64,000 bases of DNA from Rhizobium sp. CCGE 510 (GCF_000292525.1 NZ_AEYF01000031.1:1-64000); one strand, 5' to 3'. Shown: positions 8,093 to 17,727, counted from the stretch's first letter. The notes: a model not told the origin generated them from the letters alone. Translations and numbers: made by a program.

Positions 8093-11000
8093 ATGGCCAA
8101 GTTTTTCATCCGACGTCCGATTTTCGCCTGGGTCATTGCGATCACCATCATGCTCGCCGGCTTGCTGGCGATCTCCACCCTGTCGATCTCGCAATATCCC
8201 GACATCGCGCCGACGACGGTCCGTATCAATGCCACCTATCGGGGTGCGAGTGCTGAGACTGTCGAGAAATCGGTGACGACGATCATCGAGGACGGCATGA
8301 CCGGCCTCGACGATCTCACCTATATGACCTCAACCTCGTCGACGGGTTCGGCCAGCATCCAGCTGACCTTCGGGACGAGCGCCGACCCTGATATCGCCCA
8401 GGTACAGGTGCAGAACAAGCTGCAGCTGGTTCAGTCGAAGCTTCCGAACGACGTTATCGATGCCGGCATCAGCGTAACCCGCTCGACCTCCAGCATTCTT
8501 CTCGTCGGCTCGCTCGTTTCCACCGACGGCAAGCGCAATTCGGTCGACCTCGGCAACATCGTGTCGACCTCGATCGAGGACCAGATCCAGCGCCTGGAGG
8601 GCGTCGGCAGCATCAACGTCTTCGGCTCGGGATACGCCATGCGCGTCTGGCTCGACCCCTTCAAGCTGCTGAAATACCAGCTGACGCCGAGCGACGTCAC
8701 CGCCGCCATCCAGGCGCAGAACACCCAGGTCTCCGTCGGTTCGCTCGGTGCCCAGCCGGCAATCCCCGGCCAGCAGATCAACGTTACCATCACTGCGCAA
8801 AGTCAGCTGACCACCGTCGCCGATTTTGAGCACATTATCCTGAAGGTCGAAAAGGATGGCGCGACGGTGCGCCTGAGCGATGTCTCGCGAATCGAGATCG
8901 GCCAGGAAAGCTACGGCGGCAATTCGCGTTACAATGGCCAGCCCTCGACCGGTTTTGCCGTCAACCTGGCGATCGGCGCCAACGCCATCGATACCGCCGC
9001 CCGCGTGCGCTCTGCGCTCGCTGTCATCGGCCGCGGCCTGCCCGCCGGTGTCGAGATTACCTATCCCTATGACACGACGCCCTTCGTCGAGCTGTCGATC
9101 GAAAAGGTGGTGCACACGCTGATCGAGGCGATCGTGCTCGTTTTCGTCGTCCTTCTCATCTTCCTGCAGAACCTGCGGGCGACGCTGATCCCGACGATTG
9201 CCGTTCCCGTCGTCCTGCTCGGCACCTTCGGGGTGCTGGCGATCACCGGCTATTCGATCAATACGTTGACGATGTTCGCGATGGTGCTGGCGATCGGCCT
9301 ACTCGTCGACGACGCCATCGTCGTCGTCGAAAATGTCGAACGCATCATGTCCGAAGAGAAGCTTTCGCCGCTCGAGGCGACGGAAAAGTCGATGGGCGAA
9401 ATCACCGGCGCCATTGTTGGCATCGCCCTCGTCCTCACCGCCGTCTTCATTCCGATGGCTTTCTTTGGTGGTTCGACCGGCATCATCTATCGTCAGTTCT
9501 CGATCACCATCGTCTCGGCCATGCTACTGTCGGCGCTCGTCGCCCTCGTGCTGACGCCCGCCCTTTGCGCCACGATGCTGAAGCCGGTCGGCGAACACAG
9601 GAAACACCGCGTCGGCGATTGGTTCAACCGCAATTTCACGCGCTCGACCAACGGCTATGTCAGCACCATCGGCTATCTCCTGAAACGGCCGATCCGCGTC
9701 ATGCTGGTCTTCCTGCTCGTCGGCGCCGGCTGCGCCTATCTCTTCACCCGCCTGCCGAGCTCGTTCTTGCCGCAGGAAGACCAGGGCGTACTGCTGACCA
9801 TCGTCACCACGCCGCCGGGCTCGACGACCCAGCAAAGCCAGGCAGTCGTCGAGAAGGTCGAGAAGTACTATCGGGAAAATGAGAAGGATGCGGTCGAATC
9901 CGTGTTCGGCGCGCTCGGCTTCGGCTTTAACGGCTCCGGCCAGAACAGCGCCATCGTCTTCACCAAGCTCAAGGATTTCTCGCAGCGTACCGATCCGGCG
10001 CTGAGCGCCCAGTCGGTCGTCAACCGGGCGCTTGGCAGTTTCTTCAAGATCCGCGAGGCGCAGGTTTTCGCGCTTCTGCCGCCGGCGATCCAGGGCCTCG
10101 GCGTGTCGAGCGGCTTCTCCATGTATCTCGTCGATACCGGCGGTCACGGCAATGATGCCTTGACAGCCGCCTCCAAGCGGCTGATCCAGATGGGCAACAC
10201 CTCGGGCAAGATCGTGGCGCTGCGCAGCAGCAACAAGGAAGTCGAGCCGCAGATGCGAATCGTGCTCGATCAGGAAAAGATCGGTGCGATGGGCGTCGAC
10301 ATCGCCTCGGTCAATTCGATGCTGTCGATCATCTTCACCGGCCGCGACGTCAACGATTTCACCCTGAATGGCGAGATCAAGCCCGTCTACGTTGAAGGCG
10401 ATGCGCCCTTCCGCATGCAGCCTGATGATCTCGACCACTGGTATGCCCGCAACAATGCCGGCGAAATGGTGCCGTTTTCCGCCTTTACCCGAACGGAGTG
10501 GGTGAAGGGTGCGCCCTCGCTTGCCCGCTTCAACGCCGTCAGCGCCATTCCGCTCGACGGAGCTTCCGCACCCGGGATTTCCTCCGGCGATGCGATGAAC
10601 GAAATGGAAGCGCTGACCGAACAGCTGGGCGGCGGTTATACGGTCGCCTGGCAGGGCATCTCCTATCAGGAGCGGCTTTCCGGTTCGCAGGCGCCGATGC
10701 TCTATGCAATCTCCGTTCTCGTCGTCTTCCTCTGCCTGGCGGCGCTTTACGAAAGCTGGTCCATCCCTTTCTCGGTGATCATGGCGGTGCCTGTCGGTAT
10801 TCTCGGGGCGCTGACGGCAGCAACCTTGTTCGGTCAGGCCAACGACGTCTATTTCAAGGTCGGCCTGCTCACAACCATCGGGCTGGCGGCAAAAAACGCG
10901 ATCCTGATCGTCGAATTCGCCAAAGATCGCATGGAAAGTGGCATGGGCCTCTACGAAGCGACGCTGGAAGCGGCGAGATTACGCTTGCGGCCGATCATCA

Positions 11001-11203
11001 TGACCTCGCTTGCCTTCATTCTCGGCGTCGTGCCGCTGGCAATCGCGACAGGCGCGGGTTCGGCGGCACAAAACGCCATCGGTATCGGCGTTCTCGGCGG
11101 CATGTTGGCGGCGACGATGCTCGGAATCTTCTTCGTTCCCTCCTTCTTCGTCGTCATTCGACGCATCTTTGCCACACGCGGCAAAAATGCGGCAGGAGTG
11201 TGA
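8093..11203 (+). CDS. RND multidrug efflux pump, HAE1 family
   Basis: This inner-membrane proton-driven exporter has 1036 residues, the normal length for AcrB/MexB-like pumps. It starts MAKFFIRRPIFAWVIAI, the usual first membrane helix. It has two large periplasmic loops and twelve expected membrane helices, and TM4 carries GLLVDDAIVVVENVER with the paired aspartates of the proton relay. LLTTIGLAAKNAILIVEFAKD is the matching motif in TM10. It lies between its adaptor and outer-membrane genes, so the set should act as one tripartite pump. Substrates are not readable, but drugs, flavonoids or bile-like compounds are usual for the family. Confidence 0.93.
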   Translation: MAKFFIRRPIFAWVIAITIMLAGLLAISTLSISQYPDIAPTTVRINATYRGASAETVEKSVTTIIEDGMTGLDDLTYMTSTSSTGSASIQLTFGTSADPDIAQVQVQNKLQLVQSKLPNDVIDAGISVTRSTSSILLVGSLVSTDGKRNSVDLGNIVSTSIEDQIQRLEGVGSINVFGSGYAMRVWLDPFKLLKYQLTPSDVTAAIQAQNTQVSVGSLGAQPAIPGQQINVTITAQSQLTTVADFEHIILKVEKDGATVRLSDVSRIEIGQESYGGNSRYNGQPSTGFAVNLAIGANAIDTAARVRSALAVIGRGLPAGVEITYPYDTTPFVELSIEKVVHTLIEAIVLVFVVLLIFLQNLRATLIPTIAVPVVLLGTFGVLAITGYSINTLTMFAMVLAIGLLVDDAIVVVENVERIMSEEKLSPLEATEKSMGEITGAIVGIALVLTAVFIPMAFFGGSTGIIYRQFSITIVSAMLLSALVALVLTPALCATMLKPVGEHRKHRVGDWFNRNFTRSTNGYVSTIGYLLKRPIRVMLVFLLVGAGCAYLFTRLPSSFLPQEDQGVLLTIVTTPPGSTTQQSQAVVEKVEKYYRENEKDAVESVFGALGFGFNGSGQNSAIVFTKLKDFSQRTDPALSAQSVVNRALGSFFKIREAQVFALLPPAIQGLGVSSGFSMYLVDTGGHGNDALTAASKRLIQMGNTSGKIVALRSSNKEVEPQMRIVLDQEKIGAMGVDIASVNSMLSIIFTGRDVNDFTLNGEIKPVYVEGDAPFRMQPDDLDHWYARNNAGEMVPFSAFTRTEWVKGAPSLARFNAVSAIPLDGASAPGISSGDAMNEMEALTEQLGGGYTVAWQGISYQERLSGSQAPMLYAISVLVVFLCLAALYESWSIPFSVIMAVPVGILGALTAATLFGQANDVYFKVGLLTTIGLAAKNAILIVEFAKDRMESGMGLYEATLEAARLRLRPIIMTSLAFILGVVPLAIATGAGSAAQNAIGIGVLGGMLAATMLGIFFVPSFFVVIRRIFATRGKNAAGV

Positions 11204-11353
11204 TATAAATGCACTGTGATAATGCTGTTCTCGTTGCTACATTGCGGCCGACTGCTTCGGCATGGTGTTTTTGGTAGAGCGAGGCGCGGCGGCCGTTAGT
11301 GAAGTATGAAGCTTCAGACTAGAATTGACTTGCTCGAGTACAGGATGAAATGA

Positions 11354-12793
11354 ATGGTATCTCTTCGTTTTGCCACACCGGCATTATTGTTATTGTTGTC
11401 GGGCTGCGTTGTTGGCCCGGATCATGTTCCTCCTGAGATGCCACTGCCCGCCAAATTCGGAGAGGGCAGCACCAAGAGCGACGGCGATGTCACCACCGTA
11501 GCCTGGTGGAATGCCTTCAACGACCGCAAGCTGAACGGCTATGTCCAGAGCGGCCTCGACCAGAACCTGTCAATCCAGCAGGCGATCGAACGAATCAATG
11601 CGGCTTCCGCCAACGTTACCGTAGCAGGAGCCGGCGGCCTGCCGAACCTGACGGTCGGCGCCTCGCACACGGTCAGCGGCCAGAGGGGTGAGCTGCGGTC
11701 GCAGTTTGACACACGCAACACCAGCGGCGGCGAAGCACAGCTGAGCTGGTTGCTCGATATCTTCGGCCTCTACAAGCGCAGCACGGAAGGCGCTCTCGCT
11801 TCGCTCGATTCCGCTTACGCATCCGCGGACGTCGCCAAGCTCACTCTCGTGCAGGACATGGTCTCGAGTTATATCGATGTCCGCTATTACCAGCAGCGCC
11901 TGGCGCTTTCCAAGGCCAACTTGAAGTCTCGCCAGGAGACCTACGAACTCACCAAATTCCAGCTTGAAGCTGGTGCCGCCTCGCGTCTCGACGTCGTCCA
12001 GGCCGAAGGCTTGGTACAGTCGACGCTCGCCGAAATTCCCGGCCTCGAAACCAATGCCCGCATATCGGCCCATCACATCGCCACGCTGCTCGGCCTGCCT
12101 GCATCAACTCTCGTCGATGAGCTGCTGAGGGGCGCCGGTCAGCCGGTGTTCCGCGGCAGCATCACCTCCGGCATCCCGGCAGACCTGATCCGCAACCGGC
12201 CTGATATCCGCGTAGCGGAACGTAACCTCGCTGCCGCAACGGCCAATATCGGTGTTGCCCAGGCGCAGCTTTATCCAAGCATCTCGCTCAGCGGCTCGAT
12301 TTCGCCGGCCTATATCAATCAGCGCGGCATCCATGGCGGCCTGACACCCTGGTCCTTCGGCCCGACCCTCAACCTGCCGATCCTCGATGGTGGCCGCCTG
12401 CGCGCCAACGTCAAATCGGCACAGTCTGATGCTGCTACGGCCTACCTCAACTGGAAATCGACCGTGCTGACCGCGATCGAACAGGTCGAGAACGCGCTTT
12501 CGGCCGTCCGGCGTGACGCCCGCACCGTCTCGGCACTCCAGGCTCAGGTGAAGACCACGCAGGAGACACTCGAACTTTCCACCGCATCCTACAAGGACGG
12601 CGCTTCGTCGCTGCTTGACGTTCTCGACGCCCAGCGCCAGGTTTCGCTCGCCCAAGCAAGCCTTGCCGCAGCCGTCCAGCAGATGGCCAAGGACTATGTC
12701 TCGCTGAACGTCGCAGTCGGCGGCGGCTTTGCCCCAGGCGGCAAGACCACCGTAGCCAACACCACTGTCGTGGTGAAGCCCGCCAAGACCTGA
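11354..12793 (+). CDS. RND efflux outer membrane factor, NodT family lipoprotein
   Basis: This is the outer-membrane channel of the tripartite pump. The 479-residue precursor has a lipoprotein signal (LLLLLSGC, lipid cysteine at residue 18) followed by GPDHVPPE, as in NodT and OprM proteins. Two tandem OEP domains of long helices follow. They carry repeat-like segments such as ALSKANLKSRQETYELTKFQ and RNRPDIRVAERNLAAATANIG, the latter typical of the NodT subgroup. CAGGA lies 8 bases before the ATG. A good intrinsic terminator follows at 12823-12851, which ends the efflux operon. The 150-base gap after the pump gene holds no gene I can support. Confidence 0.91.
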   Translation: MVSLRFATPALLLLLSGCVVGPDHVPPEMPLPAKFGEGSTKSDGDVTTVAWWNAFNDRKLNGYVQSGLDQNLSIQQAIERINAASANVTVAGAGGLPNLTVGASHTVSGQRGELRSQFDTRNTSGGEAQLSWLLDIFGLYKRSTEGALASLDSAYASADVAKLTLVQDMVSSYIDVRYYQQRLALSKANLKSRQETYELTKFQLEAGAASRLDVVQAEGLVQSTLAEIPGLETNARISAHHIATLLGLPASTLVDELLRGAGQPVFRGSITSGIPADLIRNRPDIRVAERNLAAATANIGVAQAQLYPSISLSGSISPAYINQRGIHGGLTPWSFGPTLNLPILDGGRLRANVKSAQSDAATAYLNWKSTVLTAIEQVENALSAVRRDARTVSALQAQVKTTQETLELSTASYKDGASSLLDVLDAQRQVSLAQASLAAAVQQMAKDYVSLNVAVGGGFAPGGKTTVANTTVVVKPAKT

Positions 12794-12822
12794 TCGGCCG
12801 CCTTGTGCCGTCTGACATCCAG

Positions 12823-12851
12823 AGCCCCGCGATCGTCCCGCGGGGCTTTTT
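12823..12851 (+). terminator. Intrinsic terminator of the RND efflux operon
   Basis: AGCCCCGCG (12823-12831) pairs with CGCGGGGCT (12839-12847) over a 7-base loop and is followed directly by a T-run (12847-12851). It lies 30 bases after the stop of the outer membrane factor. Confidence 0.88.
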
Positions 12852-12930
12852 CATGTTGACCGAATTTTGTATCCGGATAATTCACATAAGATGAATTGGG
12901 AATCGACAAGCGAAAAAAGCTGATGTAAAG

Positions 12931-12952
12931 CTTGATTAAACGATTAATCAAG
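12931..12952. promoter_or_regulatory. LacI/GalR-type operator upstream of the purine operon
   Basis: CTTGATTAA (12931-12939) and TTAATCAAG (12944-12952) are a perfect inverted repeat around ACGA. The palindrome is 22 bases long and centred on CG, the hallmark of LacI-family operators. It sits 14 bases before the ATG of the LacI-type gene, so it probably mediates autoregulation and control of the whole operon. Confidence 0.72.
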
Positions 12953-12965
12953 AGCGCCGTCGATC

Positions 12966-14015
12966 ATGGCTTCATCGCGTTCGGGACCGAACCTCAGCAG
13001 GATAGCGACGTCGCTCGGCGTTTCCGTCGCCACGGTCTCCAATGCGTTATCAGGCAAGGGTCGGGTATCCGGCCAATTGGTTGAAAGGATCCGCGAGCAT
13101 GCGGCCGAACTCGGTTATGTCCCGAGCCAGGCCGGCCGGGCGCTGAGGACCGGCCGCAGCGGCGTTCTCGGCCTGGTGCTCCCTGATATCGCCAATCCGC
13201 TGTTCCCGAAGATTGCCCAGGCGATCGAATTCGCCGCTTCCGCCGCCGGTTACGGCGTGCTGATCGCCGATTCCCGCGGCGACGCCGCCACCCAGACCGA
13301 AGCGATCAATCGGCTGGTCGAGCGCGGCGTCGACGGCATGGTCATCATTCCCCGCCGCGCCACCCGCATTTCCGCCGCCGCCTGTCCGGTCGCCGTTATC
13401 GACACCGCCTCCACACCAGGCAATACCGTTGCCGCCGACCACTGGCAGGGCGGGTGCGAAATCGCCGGCCATCTCGCCAGCCTCGGCCATCGCCGCATCC
13501 TCATCATCGGCAACAATCAGGAATCCAACGTCCAGAACGACCGCGCTGACGGCATCCGCGCCGGGATGCGCCTGGGAATGCATTCCGAGACACTGTGGAT
13601 CGAGAGGCTGGAGCAAATTGGTGGCAGCGGCTGCCCGCTCGGTCTCGCCGAAAAAGTCAGGCAGGGGTTCACGGCCTTCGCAGCCCTCTCCGACCTGCAG
13701 GCGCTTCGCGCGCTGACGGAGCTGCAGCAGGCCGGTGTCAACATTCCGGCCGATGTCAGCGTTACCGGCTTCGACGACCTCATTTGGTCGCCGGTCGTCA
13801 CGCCGTCGCTGACGACGGTTCGAATGGACATGGACACTATTGCCGGAATTGCCGTGTCGGCGCTGGTGGATACCATAAGAACAAGCAGCATCCGGCAAGG
13901 CATGCTGGTTACCGCCGAGATCGATCGCGTCGCCATGCAGCTGATCGTCCGCCAATCATCCGGGCCTGCGAACCCCGGCACCAAAAACCTCAGAGATGGA
14001 GAACATGTAAGATGA
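12966..14015 (+). CDS. LacI-family transcriptional regulator
   Basis: The 349-residue regulator has an N-terminal helix-turn-helix (LSRIATSLGVSVATVSNALSG, about residues 10-30) and the hinge helix GYVPSQAGRALRTG. A periplasmic-binding-protein-like effector domain follows (GVLGLVLPDIANPLFPKIAQ ... VTGFDDLIWSPVVTPSLTTV). It is the first gene of an operon for an ABC importer, a nucleoside hydrolase and adenine deaminase, so the effector is probably a purine or nucleoside; that is inference. Its TGA overlaps the next start (ATGA at 14012-14015). A CG-centred palindrome lies immediately upstream. Confidence 0.9.
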   Translation: MASSRSGPNLSRIATSLGVSVATVSNALSGKGRVSGQLVERIREHAAELGYVPSQAGRALRTGRSGVLGLVLPDIANPLFPKIAQAIEFAASAAGYGVLIADSRGDAATQTEAINRLVERGVDGMVIIPRRATRISAAACPVAVIDTASTPGNTVAADHWQGGCEIAGHLASLGHRRILIIGNNQESNVQNDRADGIRAGMRLGMHSETLWIERLEQIGGSGCPLGLAEKVRQGFTAFAALSDLQALRALTELQQAGVNIPADVSVTGFDDLIWSPVVTPSLTTVRMDMDTIAGIAVSALVDTIRTSSIRQGMLVTAEIDRVAMQLIVRQSSGPANPGTKNLRDGEHVR

Positions 14016-15034
14016 AAAAAGCTCTCATTGCCTCGGCAGCAATCGCCGCCCTTTCTCCGCTCGGAGCGGCCGCTGCCGACCGCACGTTGACCATTTCCGT
14101 CTATGCCTTTGCGCAGGACGATTTCAAGGCGCTGGTCTACGATCCCTTCGAAGCCAAATGCGGCTGCAAGCTGGTGGTCGAGACCGGCAACAGCGTCGAG
14201 CGTCTGGCCAAGCTGGAAGCCAACAAGGCCAATCCCGTCATCGATCTCGCCGCCGTTTCGATGGCCGATGCGCTAGCCGCCTCACGCGCCGGCCTGATCG
14301 ACAAGATCGATACCGCCAAGCTTGCCAGCTTCACCAAGCTCTACGACGTTGCCAAGGACCCGAACGGCGACGGCATGAGTGTCGGTTATACCTTCTACGC
14401 CACCTCGATCGCCTATCGGTCCGACAAGATGAAGATCGATTCCTGGACCGACCTTTTGAAGCCGGAATATGTCGGGCACGTCGCGTTTCCGAACGTGACC
14501 ACCAATCAGGGCCCACCGGCGCTCTACATGCTCGGCCTGGCGCTTGGAAAAGATACGCCCGATCTGAAAGGACCGATCGAGGCGCTGGGCGAAAAGAAGG
14601 ACGAGATCGTCACCTTCTATGAAAAATCCTCGCAACTGGTGCAACTGATGCAGCAGGAGGAAATCTGGGCAGCGCCGATCGGCCGTTTCTCCTGGGCCGG
14701 TTTCACCAAGCTCGACGTGCCGGTCGCCTGGGCAACGCCAAAGGAGGGCCAGACCGGCGGCATGAATGTGCTGGTGTTGACCAAGGGGGCGAAGAATCAG
14801 GACCTCGCTTTGCAATTCATGGATTTCTGGCTCTCGACCGACATCCAGACCAAGCTTGCCGAAAAGCTGATCGACAGCCCGGCCAACCGCGAGGTCAAGC
14901 TTTCCGAAGCCGCCGCCAACAACCTCACCTATGGCGAGGAAACCGCCAAGAGCCTCAAGCTGATCCCCTCCGCCGTCGCCCTCGACAACCGTGCCGGCTG
15001 GCTGAAGACATGGAACGAAAAGGTCGGGCAATAA
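14012..15034 (+). CDS. ABC transporter periplasmic binding protein, polyamine/PotD-like
   Basis: The 340-residue precursor has a Sec signal (MKKALIASAAIAALSPLGAAAA, cut near residue 22). The mature protein resembles PotD/PotF and related family-1 extracellular binding proteins: it starts LTISVYAFAQDDFKALVYDPFEAKCGCKLV and has the lobe-crossing segments VGYTFYATSIAYRSDKM and APIGRFSWAG. The start at 14012 overlaps the stop of the LacI gene. The polyamine label comes only from family likeness. With nucleoside hydrolase and adenine deaminase in the same operon, a purine-containing ligand seems more likely. A strong hairpin follows (15051-15074). Confidence 0.85.
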   Translation: MKKALIASAAIAALSPLGAAAADRTLTISVYAFAQDDFKALVYDPFEAKCGCKLVVETGNSVERLAKLEANKANPVIDLAAVSMADALAASRAGLIDKIDTAKLASFTKLYDVAKDPNGDGMSVGYTFYATSIAYRSDKMKIDSWTDLLKPEYVGHVAFPNVTTNQGPPALYMLGLALGKDTPDLKGPIEALGEKKDEIVTFYEKSSQLVQLMQQEEIWAAPIGRFSWAGFTKLDVPVAWATPKEGQTGGMNVLVLTKGAKNQDLALQFMDFWLSTDIQTKLAEKLIDSPANREVKLSEAAANNLTYGEETAKSLKLIPSAVALDNRAGWLKTWNEKVGQ

Positions 15035-15050
15035 GGCCTGCCTGAGAACC

Positions 15051-15074
15051 GGTCCCGGCGCCTCAGCCGGGACC
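15051..15074 (+). promoter_or_regulatory. Intercistronic hairpin after the binding-protein gene
   Basis: GGTCCCGGC (15051-15059) pairs perfectly with GCCGGGACC (15066-15074) over a 6-base loop, with no T-run. In ABC operons such hairpins after the binding-protein gene protect the upstream message and raise binding-protein levels above the permeases. That role is inferred here. Confidence 0.6.
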
Positions 15075-15101
15075 ATCCTCCGTCCGCTCGAAAGGCGTCT
15101 C

Positions 15102-15929
15102 ATGTTCCAGAACCGCGCAGAAGCCCTGGCGCTTGCCCTGCCGGCAGCCGTCTTTGCAACCCTGGTCTTTCTGTTGCCCGTCGCAATCCTGCTGTCGGAG
15201 GGTTTCCATGCCGGTGGCGCCTGGACACTGTCGGCCTATGCCGGTTTCTTCTCCGAGACGCTGAACCGCACGGTCTTCGTGCGCAGCTTCCGGCTCGGCC
15301 TCGAAGTTACCGCCGTCTCGGCTGTCATCGGTTATGCCGCAGCCTTCGCCATCGTCAACTTGCCACCGAATGGCAAAGGCCGCATGATCGGCCTCGTCAC
15401 CTTGCCGCTGATGATCTCTCCTGTCGCCCGCACCTATGCCTGGATCGTCATTCTCGGCCGCACCGGCATCGTCAACCAGGCGATAACGGGCCTCGGCCTC
15501 AGCGCCGAGCCGCTGCGGCTGCTGTTCACCGAGACCGCCGTCTTCATCGGCCTCCTGCAGCTCTTTCTACCGCTGATGATACTTTCCTTAATCAGCGCGC
15601 TCGAAAACATGCCGAAGGATGCGATACCCGCAGCACGCGTGCTTGGCGCCAACTGGTTCCAGGTCTTCTGGAAGGTCATCCTGCCGCTGACCAAGGAAGG
15701 TCTCGTCGTCGGCGGCACGCTGGTCTTCACCGGATCGCTGACCGCCTATATCACCCCTGCCGTGCTTGGCGGCTCCAAGGTGCTGATGCTGGAAACGCTG
15801 CTGTATCAGCAGGTTTCCGTCGCCAATGATTTCGTCTCGGCAAGCGTCATCGCCTTCATTCTGATCATCATGAGCTTTGCGGCCAATATCCTGCTGAAAC
15901 GCCTTGCGACGGCGAGGAACCGCCGATGA
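15102..15929 (+). CDS. ABC transporter permease, PotB/PotH-like
   Basis: The 275-residue inner-membrane permease has six predicted helices. The first is near residues 8-28 (LALALPAAVFATLVFLLPVA). The EAA loop that contacts the ATPase is at about residues 168-195 (LENMPKDAIPAARVLGANWF). It is the first of two permeases for the importer whose binding protein is encoded just upstream. Its TGA overlaps the start of the second permease (ATGA, 15926-15929), so the two are translationally coupled. Confidence 0.88.
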   Translation: MFQNRAEALALALPAAVFATLVFLLPVAILLSEGFHAGGAWTLSAYAGFFSETLNRTVFVRSFRLGLEVTAVSAVIGYAAAFAIVNLPPNGKGRMIGLVTLPLMISPVARTYAWIVILGRTGIVNQAITGLGLSAEPLRLLFTETAVFIGLLQLFLPLMILSLISALENMPKDAIPAARVLGANWFQVFWKVILPLTKEGLVVGGTLVFTGSLTAYITPAVLGGSKVLMLETLLYQQVSVANDFVSASVIAFILIIMSFAANILLKRLATARNRR

Positions 15930-16705
15930 CCCTGCGCCTATTTTCGCCGATCGTGCTTTTCCTGCTGCTGGTCTTCCTGATCGGTCCGTTCCTGATCATT
16001 ATTGCCGCTTCGCTATCGGCCGGCGATACGCTGGCCTTCCCGCCACAGGGACTGTCGCTGCGCTGGGTCATGAAGGTGTTCACTGTCGAGAGTTTCCGCG
16101 ACAGCTTCGCCATGTCGATGTTCCTCGCCGTCTTCGGAACGCTCGCAGCCCTCATCCTCGGCATCCCGGCCGCCTATGCCCTGTCGCGCTACCGGCTGCC
16201 CGCGGCCGAAACCGTCCGCACCATCGTCTCGCTGCCGATCATCGTGCCCGGCATCATCGTCGGCCTGGCGCTGCTGCGTTATCTCGTCGTTCCTTTCGGT
16301 TTCGACATCACGCTGGCACTCTTCTTCGCCCATACCGCACTGGTACTGCCCTATGCAGTGCGTGTCGTCTCGGCAAGCCTCGACAATCTGCGCTCGGACA
16401 TCGAGGAGGCCGCCGTCCTGCTCGGCTCGTCCAGACTCGGCGCTTTCTTCCGCGTGGTCATGCCGAATATCCGCGGCGGCATCCTTGCCGCCTTCATCCT
16501 CGGTTTCGTCACCAGCTTCAATCAAGTGCCGGTGTCGCTCTTCCTTTCCGGACCAGGCGTCCGCACGTTGCCGATCGACATGCTGGGCTACATGGAAACC
16601 ACCTACGATCCGTCCATTGCGGCGCTCTCCGCCCTTCTCGCCTTTCTCTCGATGGGCATCGTCTTCCTCGCCGAACGTTTCCTGGGATTCTCACGCTATG
16701 TCTGA
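15926..16705 (+). CDS. ABC transporter permease, PotC/PotI-like
   Basis: The 259-residue inner-membrane permease has about six helices and an EAA loop reading LDNLRSDIEEAAVLLGSSRL (about residues 152-171) before ILAAFILGFVTSFNQVPVSLF. It pairs with the permease upstream to form the channel. Both ends overlap neighbours: ATGA with the first permease, and an 8-base overlap with the ATPase gene (16698-16705). The reading frame of the ATPase gene stays open upstream through this gene, which is not biologically meaningful. Confidence 0.88.
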   Translation: MTLRLFSPIVLFLLLVFLIGPFLIIIAASLSAGDTLAFPPQGLSLRWVMKVFTVESFRDSFAMSMFLAVFGTLAALILGIPAAYALSRYRLPAAETVRTIVSLPIIVPGIIVGLALLRYLVVPFGFDITLALFFAHTALVLPYAVRVVSASLDNLRSDIEEAAVLLGSSRLGAFFRVVMPNIRGGILAAFILGFVTSFNQVPVSLFLSGPGVRTLPIDMLGYMETTYDPSIAALSALLAFLSMGIVFLAERFLGFSRYV

Positions 16706-17723
16706 TGCCTATCTTCAACTCGACAAGCTGACGCTTGCCTATGGCGACACGGTCGCGGTCGGCAATCTCGACCTTACGATCGGCAAGGGTGAACTGGTGG
16801 CGCTTCTCGGCCCCTCCGGCTGCGGCAAGACGACAACCATGCGAGCCATCGCCGGCCTGCTGACGCCCGCCTCCGGCCGTATCAGCCTCGATGGAGCCGA
16901 TATCACCCGCGTTTCGGCCAACAAGCGCGCCGTCGGACTCGTCTTCCAGTCCTACGCGCTCTTCCCGCATCTGACGGTTTTTGAGAACGTCGCTTTTGGC
17001 CTGCGCCTCAAGGGTATTTCGGGCGCAGATCTCGACGCCCGTATCGCCTCCGGCCTGAAATCGGTCGGCCTGTCGGCTTTCGCCGGCCGCAAGCCCGCCG
17101 AACTCTCCGGCGGCCAGCAGCAGCGTGTGGCGCTCGCCCGCTCGATGGTGATGGAGCCGAAAGTGCTGCTGCTCGACGAGCCGCTTTCCAATCTCGATGC
17201 CCGGCTTCGCCTCGAAATGCGCGCCGAATTGCAGCGGGTGCAGAAGGAGACCGGCGTCACCATGATTTTCGTCACCCACGACCAGGTCGAGGCCTTGGCG
17301 CTCGCCGACCGCATCGTCGTGATGTTGAACGGCGGCATCGAACAGATCGGCACGCCGGAAGAAATCTACAACAATCCGGCCTCCGCCTTCGTCGCCGATT
17401 TCGTCGGCTTCGAGAATGTCTTCGCGCTGAAGGATGGAAAGCTTGTGACGCCGAACGGCCCGATCGCCCTTTCCGGCCCCGCACCGCAAGCTGCGGCAGG
17501 CCTCGCCTGGCGGCCACGTAAGGTGATCCTTGGCTCGGGCACTTTTCAGGGCACCGTGCGCGGCACGTCTTTCGCAGGCAACACCCGCGAATATCTCCTC
17601 GACACCGCGCTCGGACCGATCAAGGCCGAGGTTGATGCCGGTCTGCCGCCCCACGAGATCGGAAGTAGGCTCGCCTTCGACCTTCCGGTTGCCGGCGCTG
17701 CCAGCCTCAAGCGGTTTGGGTGA
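16698..17723 (+). CDS. ABC transporter ATP-binding protein, PotA-like
   Basis: The 341-residue ATPase energises the importer. It carries Walker A GPSGCGKTT (near residue 36), a Q-loop in LVFQSYALFPHLTV, the signature LSGGQQQRVALARS, Walker B VLLLDEPLSNLDA and the H-loop FVTHDQ. A C-terminal TOBE/MOP-like regulatory domain follows (about residues 240-341), as in PotA, FbpC and MalK. ATG 16698 gives the normal N-terminus (MSDAYLQLDKLTLAYGDTVA). The next gene starts 4 bases after its stop. Confidence 0.9.
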   Translation: MSDAYLQLDKLTLAYGDTVAVGNLDLTIGKGELVALLGPSGCGKTTTMRAIAGLLTPASGRISLDGADITRVSANKRAVGLVFQSYALFPHLTVFENVAFGLRLKGISGADLDARIASGLKSVGLSAFAGRKPAELSGGQQQRVALARSMVMEPKVLLLDEPLSNLDARLRLEMRAELQRVQKETGVTMIFVTHDQVEALALADRIVVMLNGGIEQIGTPEEIYNNPASAFVADFVGFENVFALKDGKLVTPNGPIALSGPAPQAAAGLAWRPRKVILGSGTFQGTVRGTSFAGNTREYLLDTALGPIKAEVDAGLPPHEIGSRLAFDLPVAGAASLKRFG

Positions 17724-17727
17724 AATC

